From positions 124,001 to 188,000 of the IMG/VR virus record IMGVR_UViG_3300034107_000725: 64,000 nt of DNA, one strand, 5' to 3'. The position numbers and the translations under genes were made by a program. Source of the stretch: a virus. Under the pieces are notes generated by a model that was not told the origin of the DNA, did not search any database, and saw only the letters and a list, made by a program, of their open reading frames with translations. This document shows positions 47,594 to 56,612 of this stretch, piece by piece (position 1 is the first letter of the stretch; each line of letters begins with the position of its first letter).

Positions 47594-47857
47594 ATGTTAC
47601 CAGCCGATGTGGCTCGCTGCACCGGAACGGATTGTCCGTTCCGGGAGCACTGTCAACGCTTCACCTGTCCGCCTGTACCGAACCATCCACGTCAAGTGAT
47701 GATGGCTCCACCAGAGGGCGTTTCCTCTGGTGAAAAATGCGACTACTTTTTCAGTGGGACTAACTATGGTACGTCCTGTTACATGCCCAGAAGAGATACT
47801 GAGCCGTCTGACCCGGCGATACAAGCAAACAAAGATGATGCAGCTGGCTGTTTATGA
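47594..47857 (+). CDS. Small cysteine-rich protein
   Basis: An 87-residue protein with a regular Cys pattern near the start (CTGTDCPFREHCQRFTC, spacing C-x4-C-x4-C-x4-C) that could bind zinc or an Fe-S cluster. It overlaps the next candidate gene by 92 bases, so its C-terminal third may be partly non-functional, or one of the two is not real. Confidence 0.55.
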   Translation: MLPADVARCTGTDCPFREHCQRFTCPPVPNHPRQVMMAPPEGVSSGEKCDYFFSGTNYGTSCYMPRRDTEPSDPAIQANKDDAAGCL

Positions 47858-47990
47858 CAGCATGTATGAATCCAGGGATGACCCGGCTAGCTACCGGGTG
47901 CTTTCTCGAGATGAATACAGTATTTTACAACGCTGTACCGGGTACGATCCTACGCGATACGAGGTTGTTGCCTCGTCAGGCGTACAGTAA
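47766..47990 (+). CDS. Unknown small protein
   Basis: A 74-residue, basic N-terminal, acidic C-terminal protein (MVRPVTCPEEILSRLTRR). The ATG at 47766 lies inside the preceding Cys-rich gene in another frame. Overlap of 92 bases is unusual in this tightly but shortly overlapping operon. Confidence 0.5.
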   Translation: MVRPVTCPEEILSRLTRRYKQTKMMQLAVYDSMYESRDDPASYRVLSRDEYSILQRCTGYDPTRYEVVASSGVQ

Positions 47991-48008
47991 ACAAGAAAGT
48001 GACTGAGT

Positions 48009-48353
48009 ATGGATAATTCAGCAAGTCTTGAATTCCGGATTTTACAGCTGGAAAAAGCCGCACAAGCCGCCTCTGGTGGCTTGTGGGTTTACGACAAACG
48101 CTGGGGTTGTATCTCTCAAAACTCCACAAACGGTAAGCTAATCGCTGACGTGTTTGAAGGTGAGTTTGAACACGAAAAAAATGATGCCAACGGCAAATAC
48201 ATTGTCGAGGCTCGCCCTGCTGTGATCTTAAATTTGATACAGCAGTTACGACAGGTGCTGAAACAACTAAAGGAAACCGGATTACAACCAGTGGAGGTTG
48301 TGCTTCCGGTGGAAGAAGTCATAGAAGACGATTCGACATCGGAAGAGGAATAA
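48009..48353 (+). CDS. Unknown small protein
   Basis: A 114-residue protein with a helical C-terminal half ending in an acidic run (EEVIEDDSTSEEE). No family recognised. It is one base from the next ATG region and part of the small-gene operon. Confidence 0.55.
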   Translation: MDNSASLEFRILQLEKAAQAASGGLWVYDKRWGCISQNSTNGKLIADVFEGEFEHEKNDANGKYIVEARPAVILNLIQQLRQVLKQLKETGLQPVEVVLPVEEVIEDDSTSEEE

Positions 48354-48354
48354 C

Positions 48355-48831
48355 ATGGCTGTCTATCTTCACCTGTTTCACGGGCGTGATGCTATCGACG
48401 AGCAGCTGAGTGATTGGGGACAAGACGGACCTGTATTGGGTCCGTTGCCGTACGTGCACGTCACGTATCACTCTGAAATCAAAATTGGAGATGACTACGA
48501 ACCGTTGAGGATCATCAGAGATCTGGTGGTTTACAAAGGCAAGTACTACGGTGACTGGTCCATTTTTGACGAAGCTACTTTGCGTACAGACGGCTTCACG
48601 CCAGAAAAACCAGAGCCTCGCGATACTGGCTACATCGTGAAGTACACAACAGCAGAAGGTGTTCAAATCACAATTCGCGATCAAGCCGTTGTGAACATGA
48701 TTTCATGCCTGAAGAAGTTGATCCACGAAAACACTGGGGGCTATATCGCATCAGATAAGACCATCCAGGAGGCTCAGGCCATCATCGAAAAAACCAGACC
48801 ACTACCACAAATGTCACAGGAGATTTCATGA
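48355..48831 (+). CDS. Unknown protein
   Basis: A 158-residue mixed alpha/beta protein (VYLHLFHGRDAIDEQLSDWG). No recognised family. Starts right after the previous stop (GAAGAGGAATAAC then ATG) and overlaps the next gene by 4 bases (ATGA). Confidence 0.55.
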   Translation: MAVYLHLFHGRDAIDEQLSDWGQDGPVLGPLPYVHVTYHSEIKIGDDYEPLRIIRDLVVYKGKYYGDWSIFDEATLRTDGFTPEKPEPRDTGYIVKYTTAEGVQITIRDQAVVNMISCLKKLIHENTGGYIASDKTIQEAQAIIEKTRPLPQMSQEIS

Positions 48832-49064
48832 GTCAGCAACTAACTAAAGAGCAACTAGGCTGGCTGTGTTTGGCTGTCAGTCAACTCCAAGTCAATCTGG
48901 ATGACACGCTCGCAACATTTGACGATTGTAGTATGGAAGACTACTACCCTTCCTCTGACAATCAAGTTGTAGCTCTGCCGACTGAAGCTCAGTTGGCAGA
49001 GCTACACGCCCAGCTGGTAAACCTGTTCGTAACGGCTTTGCCTTTGGAGTTACCCAATGAGTGA
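48828..49064 (+). CDS. Unknown small acidic protein
   Basis: A 78-residue acidic, helical protein with no recognised family. Overlaps its neighbours at both ends by 4-8 bases (ATGA and ATGAGTGA), implying coupled translation. Confidence 0.55.
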   Translation: MSQQLTKEQLGWLCLAVSQLQVNLDDTLATFDDCSMEDYYPSSDNQVVALPTEAQLAELHAQLVNLFVTALPLELPNE

Positions 49065-49329
49065 AGCCAAGCAAATCTTACCGATGCGACCGCCTTCAAC
49101 TGACGTGAAATTTCATATCACGCAGTCGGAAAATATCATCATGATTGAGGCGGAAGGTTACGGTAACTGCTACTCGGAAGGTCCGGCTGGCGGCGGATCA
49201 CAGACTATCCTGCTGTTGGAATACTACGAAGGCAAGTTACAAGCACTTGCTTGGACTGATATCAACGAGCAAGATCCAACCCATATCCTCAATTTTGAAG
49301 ATGCAAAGGAGGACAAACGACGTGACTGA
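49057..49329 (+). CDS. Unknown small protein
   Basis: A 90-residue protein, beta-rich, with a Gly-rich loop (GPAGGGSQTILLLEYYEGK). No family recognised. Overlaps the next gene by 8 bases. Confidence 0.55.
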   Translation: MSEAKQILPMRPPSTDVKFHITQSENIIMIEAEGYGNCYSEGPAGGGSQTILLLEYYEGKLQALAWTDINEQDPTHILNFEDAKEDKRRD

Positions 49330-49534
49330 TAACCCGTCAGCTCAAAGAAGAGAGTTAGATTCCCCGTTCGCTCAAAAACTTACTGAGCTTGCTCAGGAGA
49401 CCTATCAATCTGACGACTGTGCCGTAGACCCGGTCAAGTATGAATCGGACATCTCGGTAGCAGACGGCGGGATCTGGGTTTCGGCCTGGGTCTGGATATC
49501 TCGAGAGCGTTTGGAGTCGGAGGAACAGAAGTGA
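49322..49534 (+). CDS. Unknown small protein
   Basis: A 70-residue protein from a GTG at 49322, preceded by GGAGGACAAACGAC inside the previous gene. The frame is open further upstream, but that part reads as a shadow of the previous gene. Trp-rich C-terminus (GGIWVSAWVWISRE). No family recognised. Confidence 0.55.
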   Translation: MTDNPSAQRRELDSPFAQKLTELAQETYQSDDCAVDPVKYESDISVADGGIWVSAWVWISRERLESEEQK

Positions 49535-49755
49535 GCACAAAACAAATAGTCGAGATTAATGTCGAAGTACGGCAAATCACAGAAAAGGCTTACCTTGTTG
49601 TGATTACTGGCCCAAACGCTAAACCCGTGAAGACCTGGCTACCTAAGAGCCAGGTCAAAGAAACAGATTGCTTCGCAGAAGGCGATGAAGGCACGATGAC
49701 TATCACTTACTGGATTGCCAAACAAAAAGGCCTAATTGAGGAGGAAGATGAATGA
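49531..49755 (+). CDS. Unknown small beta-rich protein
   Basis: A 74-residue protein starting at GTG (GTGAGC overlaps the previous stop). The pattern of alternating strands (AYLVVITGPNAKPVKTWLPK) and an acidic tail suggests a small single-domain protein. No function assigned. Confidence 0.55.
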   Translation: MSTKQIVEINVEVRQITEKAYLVVITGPNAKPVKTWLPKSQVKETDCFAEGDEGTMTITYWIAKQKGLIEEEDE

Positions 49756-50039
49756 CTGAATTTGATGCAAAGCTCGCAGAGATTCGCAAACGTGCTGAAC
49801 GTGCTTCCCCGCTTTACACGCTAAGTCGGGATGTCTGCCAGCAGGATCCGCTGAAAGACGGAGCAATACGTGCGGAGATGGTACCTTACCTGCAAGAAGT
49901 CAGTGATCCGGTATTCATGCTGCAGTTTATAAAGTTCCATTACGAAACAGTCCGCAAGCTAGAGCGAACGGATTCTGTTTTGCAAAAGCTCTTAGATGTG
50001 ACAACGGAGTATAAAAGAGATGCCGCTACGTCCAGGTAA
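49752..50039 (+). CDS. Unknown small helical protein
   Basis: A 95-residue helical protein (FDAKLAEIRKRAERAS). Begins with an ATGA overlap and ends 20 bases inside the next gene. No family recognised. Confidence 0.55.
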   Translation: MTEFDAKLAEIRKRAERASPLYTLSRDVCQQDPLKDGAIRAEMVPYLQEVSDPVFMLQFIKFHYETVRKLERTDSVLQKLLDVTTEYKRDAATSR

Positions 50040-50715
50040 CACCAAACTTGGACCACTGGTGCACCAGTGGTCCATTCCATCCGGATTACAGCATATTTGC
50101 GTCGGGGCCACGGCACTTTGCCTGGCCCTTTGTTATGCCATGCGGCAACACTACTGCCGCAGCACTGTCAAAAACGCCATGGAGGTCAACTACGACCTTT
50201 CACTCCGCTTAGACTTTGCAATACCGATGGGCAAGTGGATTCGCTCTGTATTTGCCCGTGTAGTCCGTGTACACGCCAGCGGAGAATTCTATGACGTAGA
50301 CTATGTCCAAAAGTGGATTGAGATTTCAACACGAAATCCCAATGTTATGTTCTATGCCTACACCCGGAGCTGGCGTAGCAAGGCTCTTCTGCCCGCTCTC
50401 AAAGAGCTGGCCCGTCAACCCAACTTCCTGCTCTGGTTCAGCTGTGACAAGGAGTCCGGTGCTCCGCCGGTGTATAAACACGTCCGTCGGGCTTACCTGA
50501 TGGTGGACGATACCGATCTACCCAGTTACCGGGTCGACCTGATCTTTCGCCACCGGACCTCCACGGTACGTAAGTGGGTCAAGAATACGCTGGTGTGTCC
50601 TGCGGAGAACGGAGTGACCTCTGTGACCTGCAGCAAATGCCAGCTCTGCTTCAAGTACAAACCTATTCCACAAAGGAAACAAAATGTCCAATATCCCGAG
50701 CTCAGTCGAGCATGA
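50020..50715 (+). CDS. GP88-like phage protein
   Basis: A 231-residue protein resembling the phage 'gene product 88' family: an N-terminal GNTKLGPLVHQWSIPSG, a segment with ALCYAMRQHYC, a core with ARVVRVHASGEFYDVDYVQKW (in two parts), and LLWFSCDKESGAPP. A C-terminal CSKCQLC motif suggests a metal site. The family is widespread in phages and its function is not known to me. Overlaps the next gene by 32 bases. Confidence 0.65.
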   Translation: MPLRPGNTKLGPLVHQWSIPSGLQHICVGATALCLALCYAMRQHYCRSTVKNAMEVNYDLSLRLDFAIPMGKWIRSVFARVVRVHASGEFYDVDYVQKWIEISTRNPNVMFYAYTRSWRSKALLPALKELARQPNFLLWFSCDKESGAPPVYKHVRRAYLMVDDTDLPSYRVDLIFRHRTSTVRKWVKNTLVCPAENGVTSVTCSKCQLCFKYKPIPQRKQNVQYPELSRA

Positions 50716-51139
50716 CCGCAAAATGATTTGTCAGTGCCGCATGTGTCAGCAGTACCACGTAATCTTAGTAGCAGAGAACGATTTTACGGCCTGGAGAGAT
50801 GGTAAATTCGTTCAAGACGCTTTCCCTTATCTTTCAAAAGAAGATCGCGAATTGCTGGTTTCCCAGACCTGCAACGAGTGTTGGTATGAGATGTTTGGTG
50901 ACTGCTGCAAACAAGAAGAATCAGATGAAGAGCTGGAGGAGTATGCCACGGTCAGCTGGACCCGTAACGATGTAACAGGTCTTGCCGAGTGGAATCCTGC
51001 TTGGTCTCCAGAAGTGGCTGATCGGTTTCTAGAGCAACACGCCAAAGTGCTTCGAGATCAACTTCTTTATCAGGGTAATCTTGTGCTGCTGGAGTTGCTC
51101 AGCACTTGGGAAGACTTTGAAGATAAACCAAATAAGTAA
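50684..51139 (+). CDS. Zinc-ribbon-like protein
   Basis: A 151-residue protein with two metal-binding-like pairs in the N-terminal half (ICQCRMCQQYHV and CNECWYEMF), then an acidic linker and a helical tail. Last plus-strand gene before the convergent terminator. Confidence 0.6.
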   Translation: MSNIPSSVEHDRKMICQCRMCQQYHVILVAENDFTAWRDGKFVQDAFPYLSKEDRELLVSQTCNECWYEMFGDCCKQEESDEELEEYATVSWTRNDVTGLAEWNPAWSPEVADRFLEQHAKVLRDQLLYQGNLVLLELLSTWEDFEDKPNK

Positions 51140-51144
51140 AACAA

Positions 51145-51174
51145 AAAGCCACCCAGCATGACTTAGGTGGCTTT
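51145..51174. terminator. Bidirectional Rho-independent terminator
   Basis: Stem AAAGCCACC with GGTGGCTTT and a 12-base loop. The minus strand reads into a T-run complementary to ACAAAAA; the plus strand has CTTTCT. It lies between convergent genes ending at 51139 (plus) and 51213 (minus). Confidence 0.9.
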
Positions 51175-51212
51175 CTGCTAGCTTGACCGAACCAATGAGC
51201 TGACAATATACC

Positions 51213-52385
51213 TTAACGATAGGCGGCTGACAAGGCCTCTAAAGTTTTATTGTCAATTGGTTCAAACTCGGCAGCCTTACTCATCTGCGGACGTTGACCT
51301 GCTTCGCCCAGCAGATGCTCCAACAGTTCCGCATCTGGTCGAGGTAGTGTGTGAGCTACCTCGGCAATTTTCTCTGGGTCAATTTCTAGCCCAGTACAGA
51401 CTTCGTTTGCGAAGTCGTTACCAAACAGCCCGGCAACATCTTCACGAGCGAGCTTGGCAAGCTGAGCTTTCTCGTAGATGTTACCTGTCGTGAATGCACA
51501 AAGTTTCCCGTGGTCGGAAGCGGCCTTGGTGTAACTCACTTTAAAGATCACGTCTTCTGGTCGTGGCAAGATGTCCGTGTACTTGCCTTTGAGTCCGATT
51601 GAGTGATCAATCAGGTCAACGGTTGCGGCCAACTTGATCAGCTCGTTTGGTTGCAGAGCAACGCGAGGCGTAGTTTTGATGGCACTGGCCAGTTTCAGAA
51701 TCGCTTCGCGATGCTCTGATTTGTGGGCCAAAGCTGCTCTGCGTTCCAGCATCGTGTATAATTCAGGAGGATCGGGTATGCCGCGTCCTGCCTGCTTCTC
51801 GATAAAGTCAGTCAGATTTTCGCCGAGTCCGGCTCCGTATCTGGCAGCCTTTTCAAGAATCTTGGTACCGATAACATTACGATCCGCAAAAGGAATTCGA
51901 TCCTGGTTGTCACGTAACCACTCAGCAGCGGTTTTGACTTCCAGAGCATTCGTCATCGGATAGTAGCGTTCTTTTTGACCGTCTTTGGCCTGCCATACAT
52001 AAGCATAACTGCTGTCTGGTAACTGATCAGAACCTCGAAGAGTTTCAGCTCGTTTAACCAGAGTGTCGTAGGCTGGGCGAATGCCAAAGTAGTTGGCAAA
52101 CTTTTCAAAGCGTTCACAAATACGTTCACGCTGTTTAGGATGGTACTCTGCAGACTTCTCGTGGAAGTAGGCGGCAGACAACCAAGTAGCAGCCGCAGAG
52201 TGACATGCGTACTTCTTTTGCGTCGGATCTGCGTACGCTGTGACTGCGATACGGTCAGGGTCCATGGTAGCGTCAATATCAGCAGCACGGACAAAAGTTG
52301 GGAAGTCATACCGTTGAGCAAGTTTGGTAAGCTCTGTACGGTTCTTGTCAGCTGCGGGATCTATTACAACGGAAGGTGAAGGCAT
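51213..52385 (-). CDS. Unknown protein, possibly virion-associated
   Basis: A 390-residue, mostly helical protein on the minus strand, convergent with the small-gene operon. ATG at 52385 (MPSPSVV) is preferred because AGGAG lies 8 bases upstream on the minus strand; a 405-residue version would start at 52430. No family is recognised, and no catalytic motif is seen. As its only same-strand neighbour is the large terminase gene, a head or packaging role is possible. Confidence 0.6.
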   Translation of the reverse strand: MPSPSVVIDPAADKNRTELTKLAQRYDFPTFVRAADIDATMDPDRIAVTAYADPTQKKYACHSAAATWLSAAYFHEKSAEYHPKQRERICERFEKFANYFGIRPAYDTLVKRAETLRGSDQLPDSSYAYVWQAKDGQKERYYPMTNALEVKTAAEWLRDNQDRIPFADRNVIGTKILEKAARYGAGLGENLTDFIEKQAGRGIPDPPELYTMLERRAALAHKSEHREAILKLASAIKTTPRVALQPNELIKLAATVDLIDHSIGLKGKYTDILPRPEDVIFKVSYTKAASDHGKLCAFTTGNIYEKAQLAKLAREDVAGLFGNDFANEVCTGLEIDPEKIAEVAHTLPRPDAELLEHLLGEAGQRPQMSKAAEFEPIDNKTLEALSAAYR

Positions 52386-52386
52386 T

Positions 52387-54639
52387 GTGAGTCTCCTAGA
52401 CATCCATGCAGGGTTAACATTTTCGGCCATAGCTCCTTACATCGGACTTGAACCGACTGCAAAGCATACGGTGGCAGCGAAGTGTCCATACTGCGGGGCA
52501 CACGCGTGGGCCATTCATCAGGATAGCAGAAATCTGGAAGAGTGGCACTATTGTTCCCAGTGTAAGGCAACTGGCAGTATTCTGGCAATGGCAGCTGACC
52601 GTCTTGAAATGCCTCAACACGAGGCAATGCAGTATCTTGCAGAACGCCTAAATCAGACGTTGTTGGATTCTGATTTAGAGATCTATGCCCGGTCAAAGAA
52701 ATACGATTCTTTCTTTACGATGTTGTGGCAAGCGGCTCAGCATAATATGCTACGGCCTTCCGCTGATCAGCTGCAACTCATACAGCAGTTAGGTTGGCAG
52801 TGCACACATCAAATGAGTCCGGAACGTAAGATGGCTGGCCCTGATCAATTATACGGTGTCGTGCCTAATAAAATAGCACAGACCTACATTCACCACGACC
52901 TCCAGTCACGAGAGAAACAGATCGTTACGGTTCCGTTCTACAAATCACCGACCCAGATTGGATCGTTTGTTTGTGTGACGAATCGTCGAGAGATGTTTGT
53001 AAGTCCACCGTGTGAAGGAATTTACTCTTTTCATGCTGGTGATCTTGGGTTTGCTGGTTTGCCTTTCCTCTGGAAGAGTCAATCAAATACCGTTGTTGTG
53101 ACATCTATGTTGAGCAACATGATTCAAATGCAGATGCACAATTTTTCCTCAAGCGATTTACCACTGCCTTTGCTTTCCTGGCGTCAACCTTTGACACCTG
53201 GACCGCAGAAGCAGTGGTCAATTCTTTCAGGGCGACAAATTGTGCTGTGGGAACGTGGGCCCACCGCAGCCCTGCTACATCAAGCCATAATGATAAACGC
53301 TTCTCTGTCGTTCGTTGGTCCTGACATCACACGACAGCAGGCTCAAGAGATCAGTGGGCCGCGTTGGCGTTCGTGGATACACCACGACCCGTCGATTGAT
53401 GTCTGGCAGCGAATTGTAAGATCGTCTCGTCCGTACGAACAGGCGTTGCAGAATTGGGCTCGGTCTGCCGACTCGCTGGCTAAGATCAAATTGATGCAGG
53501 ATGCTGAGCAGTACAACACAGAGGTAGCAACCCTGGTTCGTTCGGTTGTGAGTCCAGCACTTCGTACAGATCTAGGACGGCGTGTTAACGTCGCTACCAA
53601 AGGACAAGGCAGCACCAGTGGCAGCCACGGTCACACCGTAGTGATTGAGCGTAACGGTAAGTGGTACAACCTGTCAGGCAACGTGCGGTTCCCTGGAATT
53701 GTGCGGGTTACGCATCTGGTTGTGCGACCAGACAAAACGAAAGAGTACGTTGGATATTTGCAGGCAGCTGACCAGAAGATACCGTTTCATGTGCCAACCA
53801 CAAAAGCCAACATGGCTTGGCTGCGGGACTTTGGATTAGCGAACGGTGTCTTTATGCAGACCGAGCCGTTCGTTAACATACATCGCAACCACAAAACCGA
53901 AGGGTTTGATCCGTTTGAAGCTGCCTGTCGTTTTGAACAACCTGAGGTTGTGACTGGGCTGGAACGCATCGGCTGGGATGGTGGAGGATTCCAGTTCCGG
54001 GGAGCTCGATTGGCCAATGGAATGTTTCAGCAAAATCCAGAATTTAAACTTCCAATCGATGCCCCTGGACCTCGTCAAGGGTATTGTCGTTTGCGAGATG
54101 AGGTCAAATCCGCCTTGCAAAAAGACGGTCCAGAGATGGAAGTAACCTGGGCAGTAGCGATTGCGTTGTGTGCTCAGGTCACGGCACCTGTTGTTGGGTT
54201 ACAACCCTGCGGCATTTGGCTTCACCGTGCTGAGCATGATTCCTTCCTTCAGACAATCTACAACCGGTTTGAGATCCGTAAAGGACCTTATACCGGCTGG
54301 GTTCATCGCTGGCCTCGCCGACTGGAGTGTTGGAGAACAGCCAGTACAAAAGATGAGACCGGGTTCTTTATGATACGAGCTTCTGAAGCTCAGATCACTC
54401 GGCTGAGTGACGTGATCCAGATAGAAATGGCGGAAGCAGACCTCGAACCCCGCATGGTAACTCACAGTGCGGACAAGATTGTGCTGAACTACTTACGCCA
54501 CTTCACCCAACACAAACACAAAACCCCAAAAGACTGGGAAACGTGGCTGGAGTATACGGTAACCCAAATGAAACTGCCGTTTGATTTTGTGTCAACGGCT
54601 GCGTTTCAAAACAGCTCCCGCCGCGTATTGGTACATTAA
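52387..54639 (+). CDS. Primase-like zinc-ribbon protein
   Basis: A 750-residue protein starting at GTG 52387 (GAAGGTGAAGG upstream). Residues 33-59 form a CHC2-like zinc ribbon (Cys33/Cys36 and Cys56/Cys59) followed by GSILAMAADRLEMPQHEAMQYL, as in DnaG-type primases. The next ~250 residues have a TOPRIM-like alternation (TVVVTSMLSNMIQMQ, then QIVLWERGPTAALLHQ), but the expected Glu and the Asp pair are absent. The C-terminal part resembles an ATPase core lacking a recognisable Walker A. It is likely a diverged replication protein, perhaps an inactive or specialised primase. Lies between two minus-strand genes with touching ends. Confidence 0.6.
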   Translation: MSLLDIHAGLTFSAIAPYIGLEPTAKHTVAAKCPYCGAHAWAIHQDSRNLEEWHYCSQCKATGSILAMAADRLEMPQHEAMQYLAERLNQTLLDSDLEIYARSKKYDSFFTMLWQAAQHNMLRPSADQLQLIQQLGWQCTHQMSPERKMAGPDQLYGVVPNKIAQTYIHHDLQSREKQIVTVPFYKSPTQIGSFVCVTNRREMFVSPPCEGIYSFHAGDLGFAGLPFLWKSQSNTVVVTSMLSNMIQMQMHNFSSSDLPLPLLSWRQPLTPGPQKQWSILSGRQIVLWERGPTAALLHQAIMINASLSFVGPDITRQQAQEISGPRWRSWIHHDPSIDVWQRIVRSSRPYEQALQNWARSADSLAKIKLMQDAEQYNTEVATLVRSVVSPALRTDLGRRVNVATKGQGSTSGSHGHTVVIERNGKWYNLSGNVRFPGIVRVTHLVVRPDKTKEYVGYLQAADQKIPFHVPTTKANMAWLRDFGLANGVFMQTEPFVNIHRNHKTEGFDPFEAACRFEQPEVVTGLERIGWDGGGFQFRGARLANGMFQQNPEFKLPIDAPGPRQGYCRLRDEVKSALQKDGPEMEVTWAVAIALCAQVTAPVVGLQPCGIWLHRAEHDSFLQTIYNRFEIRKGPYTGWVHRWPRRLECWRTASTKDETGFFMIRASEAQITRLSDVIQIEMAEADLEPRMVTHSADKIVLNYLRHFTQHKHKTPKDWETWLEYTVTQMKLPFDFVSTAAFQNSSRRVLVH

Positions 54640-56600
54640 TCCCAGTCCAGTACGGTGTGCCCCCGCGTGGATGCCGCCACATCTTTGCTGATGTGAACAT
54701 CTTCGTAGGCTGAGAGATCCGGCCACTGCCCTCGCATTTGGAAAAGCATCATCGTGCCCATGGTTACGGCTTGAGCAAAATCGTCCGGACCCGATGGGTC
54801 TCGCAGGATCTTGTAACTGTCTCGACCGGAACCTGATGCAGCTTTATCTTCGATCAAGTTCAAAAAGTCATGCAAGAGCCCGACATCTTCAGTCCCCTTG
54901 TAGTCGTACTGAAAGAACCGGATTACGTTGGACTTGATGAACTGGCAGCAGTAATTCAACGCCCTGTTCCTGTCCATAGCGTAGTAGTTACGCGGGTGAT
55001 CTTCCGTAGCGGGCTTAAACACAATCAAACCACTCTTGGCTGGGCCGGTATAGGCCACTGGCAAGATGTTGTTCGGGTCTAGGCCTGCTTGTACCAGGAT
55101 CGTTTCACGTACAGTTCCAGCCCCTGTGTAGTCGTGAACGACGTGGCTACAGCGAAAGGTATGCATGATTCCAAGGATTAAGCGGGCTTCTCTTACGTGG
55201 TCGTGCGGGTTCAAACTGCGGAACCCGTAGATAACATCTACGTGACCATCCGGAGCTAAACCCAACACGGCGATTGACGTGTAAGACTGTAGAGCCAGAT
55301 CGCTCTTACTCTTGCTGACACCACCGCCGCCCCAGTCAACTGCTACAAATCGATACAAATACTGATCAATGTGCAGTTTGGCTTCCTCGGCCCTACAAGG
55401 CCAAGGCAGGCAGGCAGCTTTCTTGATGTCAGTCACGGTAACCAGCTTGGATCCTGAGTCCCAACTTTCACCACAGACTTCGTTGTAGAAAATGTGTATA
55501 GGCACATTACCTTTACCCTTAAACTTGTCCACCAGCTTCTGCCACTTTTCAGAACTGGCGTAGTGCATAGGCATGATGATCTGTGGCACATGATAACCAG
55601 CGAACGACCAGCGACGTTCTGGAATCCTGTGAATCCATCGTCCGGTACCGCCTTGATACGCCGGGCGTGGATTGATTGGTTTCATACACTTGGCACAGAT
55701 GACTCCGGGACAACTCTCGCTGACATTGGCATGGGCCGGGCCAATCATCTGAAGTAAATCACGGTCCAGGGACGGAATGTTCCAGTGACCGCAGCCGCCG
55801 TGATGACATTTGATCACCCATTCCGCCATAGAGGAATCACTCCACAGGCGTTCAATTGTGTTGTCAAGTGTTTTGGGTGTGCCTGCATATTGAATCAAAC
55901 CCCAGTCTTTCGATGCCGAAATGGTTTCGTGGATGATAGGCAGAAACGAGATATCCATATCCTGGATTTCGTCGATTACGTTTTTGTCTGCACTGATACC
56001 CCGAGTACGTTCCGCATCCAGATAAGCAAATGAGAACACCATTTGACTGCGATTCTTAAACGACCGCTGCAACACGTTGTTGACGGTAGACTCGCCAGAG
56101 AACAGGCGACCGACCGGGCTGGTTTCGATGAATGGTGCTACGTAGTTTTGAGAAAAACGGCGTACCTGTTCAAACAAAGGTGTGAGAAACAGCGTCGAGA
56201 AGTATGGAATGCAGTTACTGAACAACACCCCTTGAGCTGCCAACGACGTAGACTTGGAAACCTGGCGACCGGTTTTCAACAGCGTCTTTGTCGGCATCCT
56301 TGTACGGAAGAAAGGAGCAAACGGGAAGTGGTCGTGAAGGTGATACGGTTTACCCCGTATCGAAAGCAACAATGGCAGTAACGGTTTCAAAGTCAGGTAG
56401 CCTGACTGAGCCATAACGTACTTAGCCATGTGTAATCGTTGGATTACAGGATCTTCGCTGTCCGTGGGGCGATAGCCCCGCATGATCGGCGATTCCAACA
56501 TTGACCGGATATCAATGTCATACGGATCGTTGTCCTGTTGTTCGGCCAGAACCTCCGCGGAGGTTTGTCTGGCCTTTCTGATTTCGTCGTAAACACTCAT
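54636..56600 (-). CDS. terL: Terminase large subunit
   Basis: A 654-residue DNA-packaging motor protein. The ATPase domain shows a Walker A variant GRQVSKST (residues 111-118), Walker B NVIDEIQD (Asp210, Glu211) and a GTPKT coupling motif (240-244). The nuclease domain shows FVAVDWGGGG, HDYTGAG and a late DDFAQAV with the third acidic cluster. Between them is a zinc-finger-like insertion (CHHGGCGHW and CAKCMKPI). Its stop overlaps that of the plus-strand primase-like gene in TTAA. Lying on the minus strand far from any visible capsid genes is unusual but not rare in large phages. Confidence 0.9.
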   Translation of the reverse strand: MSVYDEIRKARQTSAEVLAEQQDNDPYDIDIRSMLESPIMRGYRPTDSEDPVIQRLHMAKYVMAQSGYLTLKPLLPLLLSIRGKPYHLHDHFPFAPFFRTRMPTKTLLKTGRQVSKSTSLAAQGVLFSNCIPYFSTLFLTPLFEQVRRFSQNYVAPFIETSPVGRLFSGESTVNNVLQRSFKNRSQMVFSFAYLDAERTRGISADKNVIDEIQDMDISFLPIIHETISASKDWGLIQYAGTPKTLDNTIERLWSDSSMAEWVIKCHHGGCGHWNIPSLDRDLLQMIGPAHANVSESCPGVICAKCMKPINPRPAYQGGTGRWIHRIPERRWSFAGYHVPQIIMPMHYASSEKWQKLVDKFKGKGNVPIHIFYNEVCGESWDSGSKLVTVTDIKKAACLPWPCRAEEAKLHIDQYLYRFVAVDWGGGGVSKSKSDLALQSYTSIAVLGLAPDGHVDVIYGFRSLNPHDHVREARLILGIMHTFRCSHVVHDYTGAGTVRETILVQAGLDPNNILPVAYTGPAKSGLIVFKPATEDHPRNYYAMDRNRALNYCCQFIKSNVIRFFQYDYKGTEDVGLLHDFLNLIEDKAASGSGRDSYKILRDPSGPDDFAQAVTMGTMMLFQMRGQWPDLSAYEDVHISKDVAASTRGHTVLDWD

Positions 56601-56612
56601 ATGGAGATTTCC

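Noticed and set aside
49145-49321. N-terminal extension of the gene ending at 49534
   Set aside because: It overlaps the previous gene fully and has unlikely composition; the GTG at 49322 with an upstream purine-rich signal is a better start.
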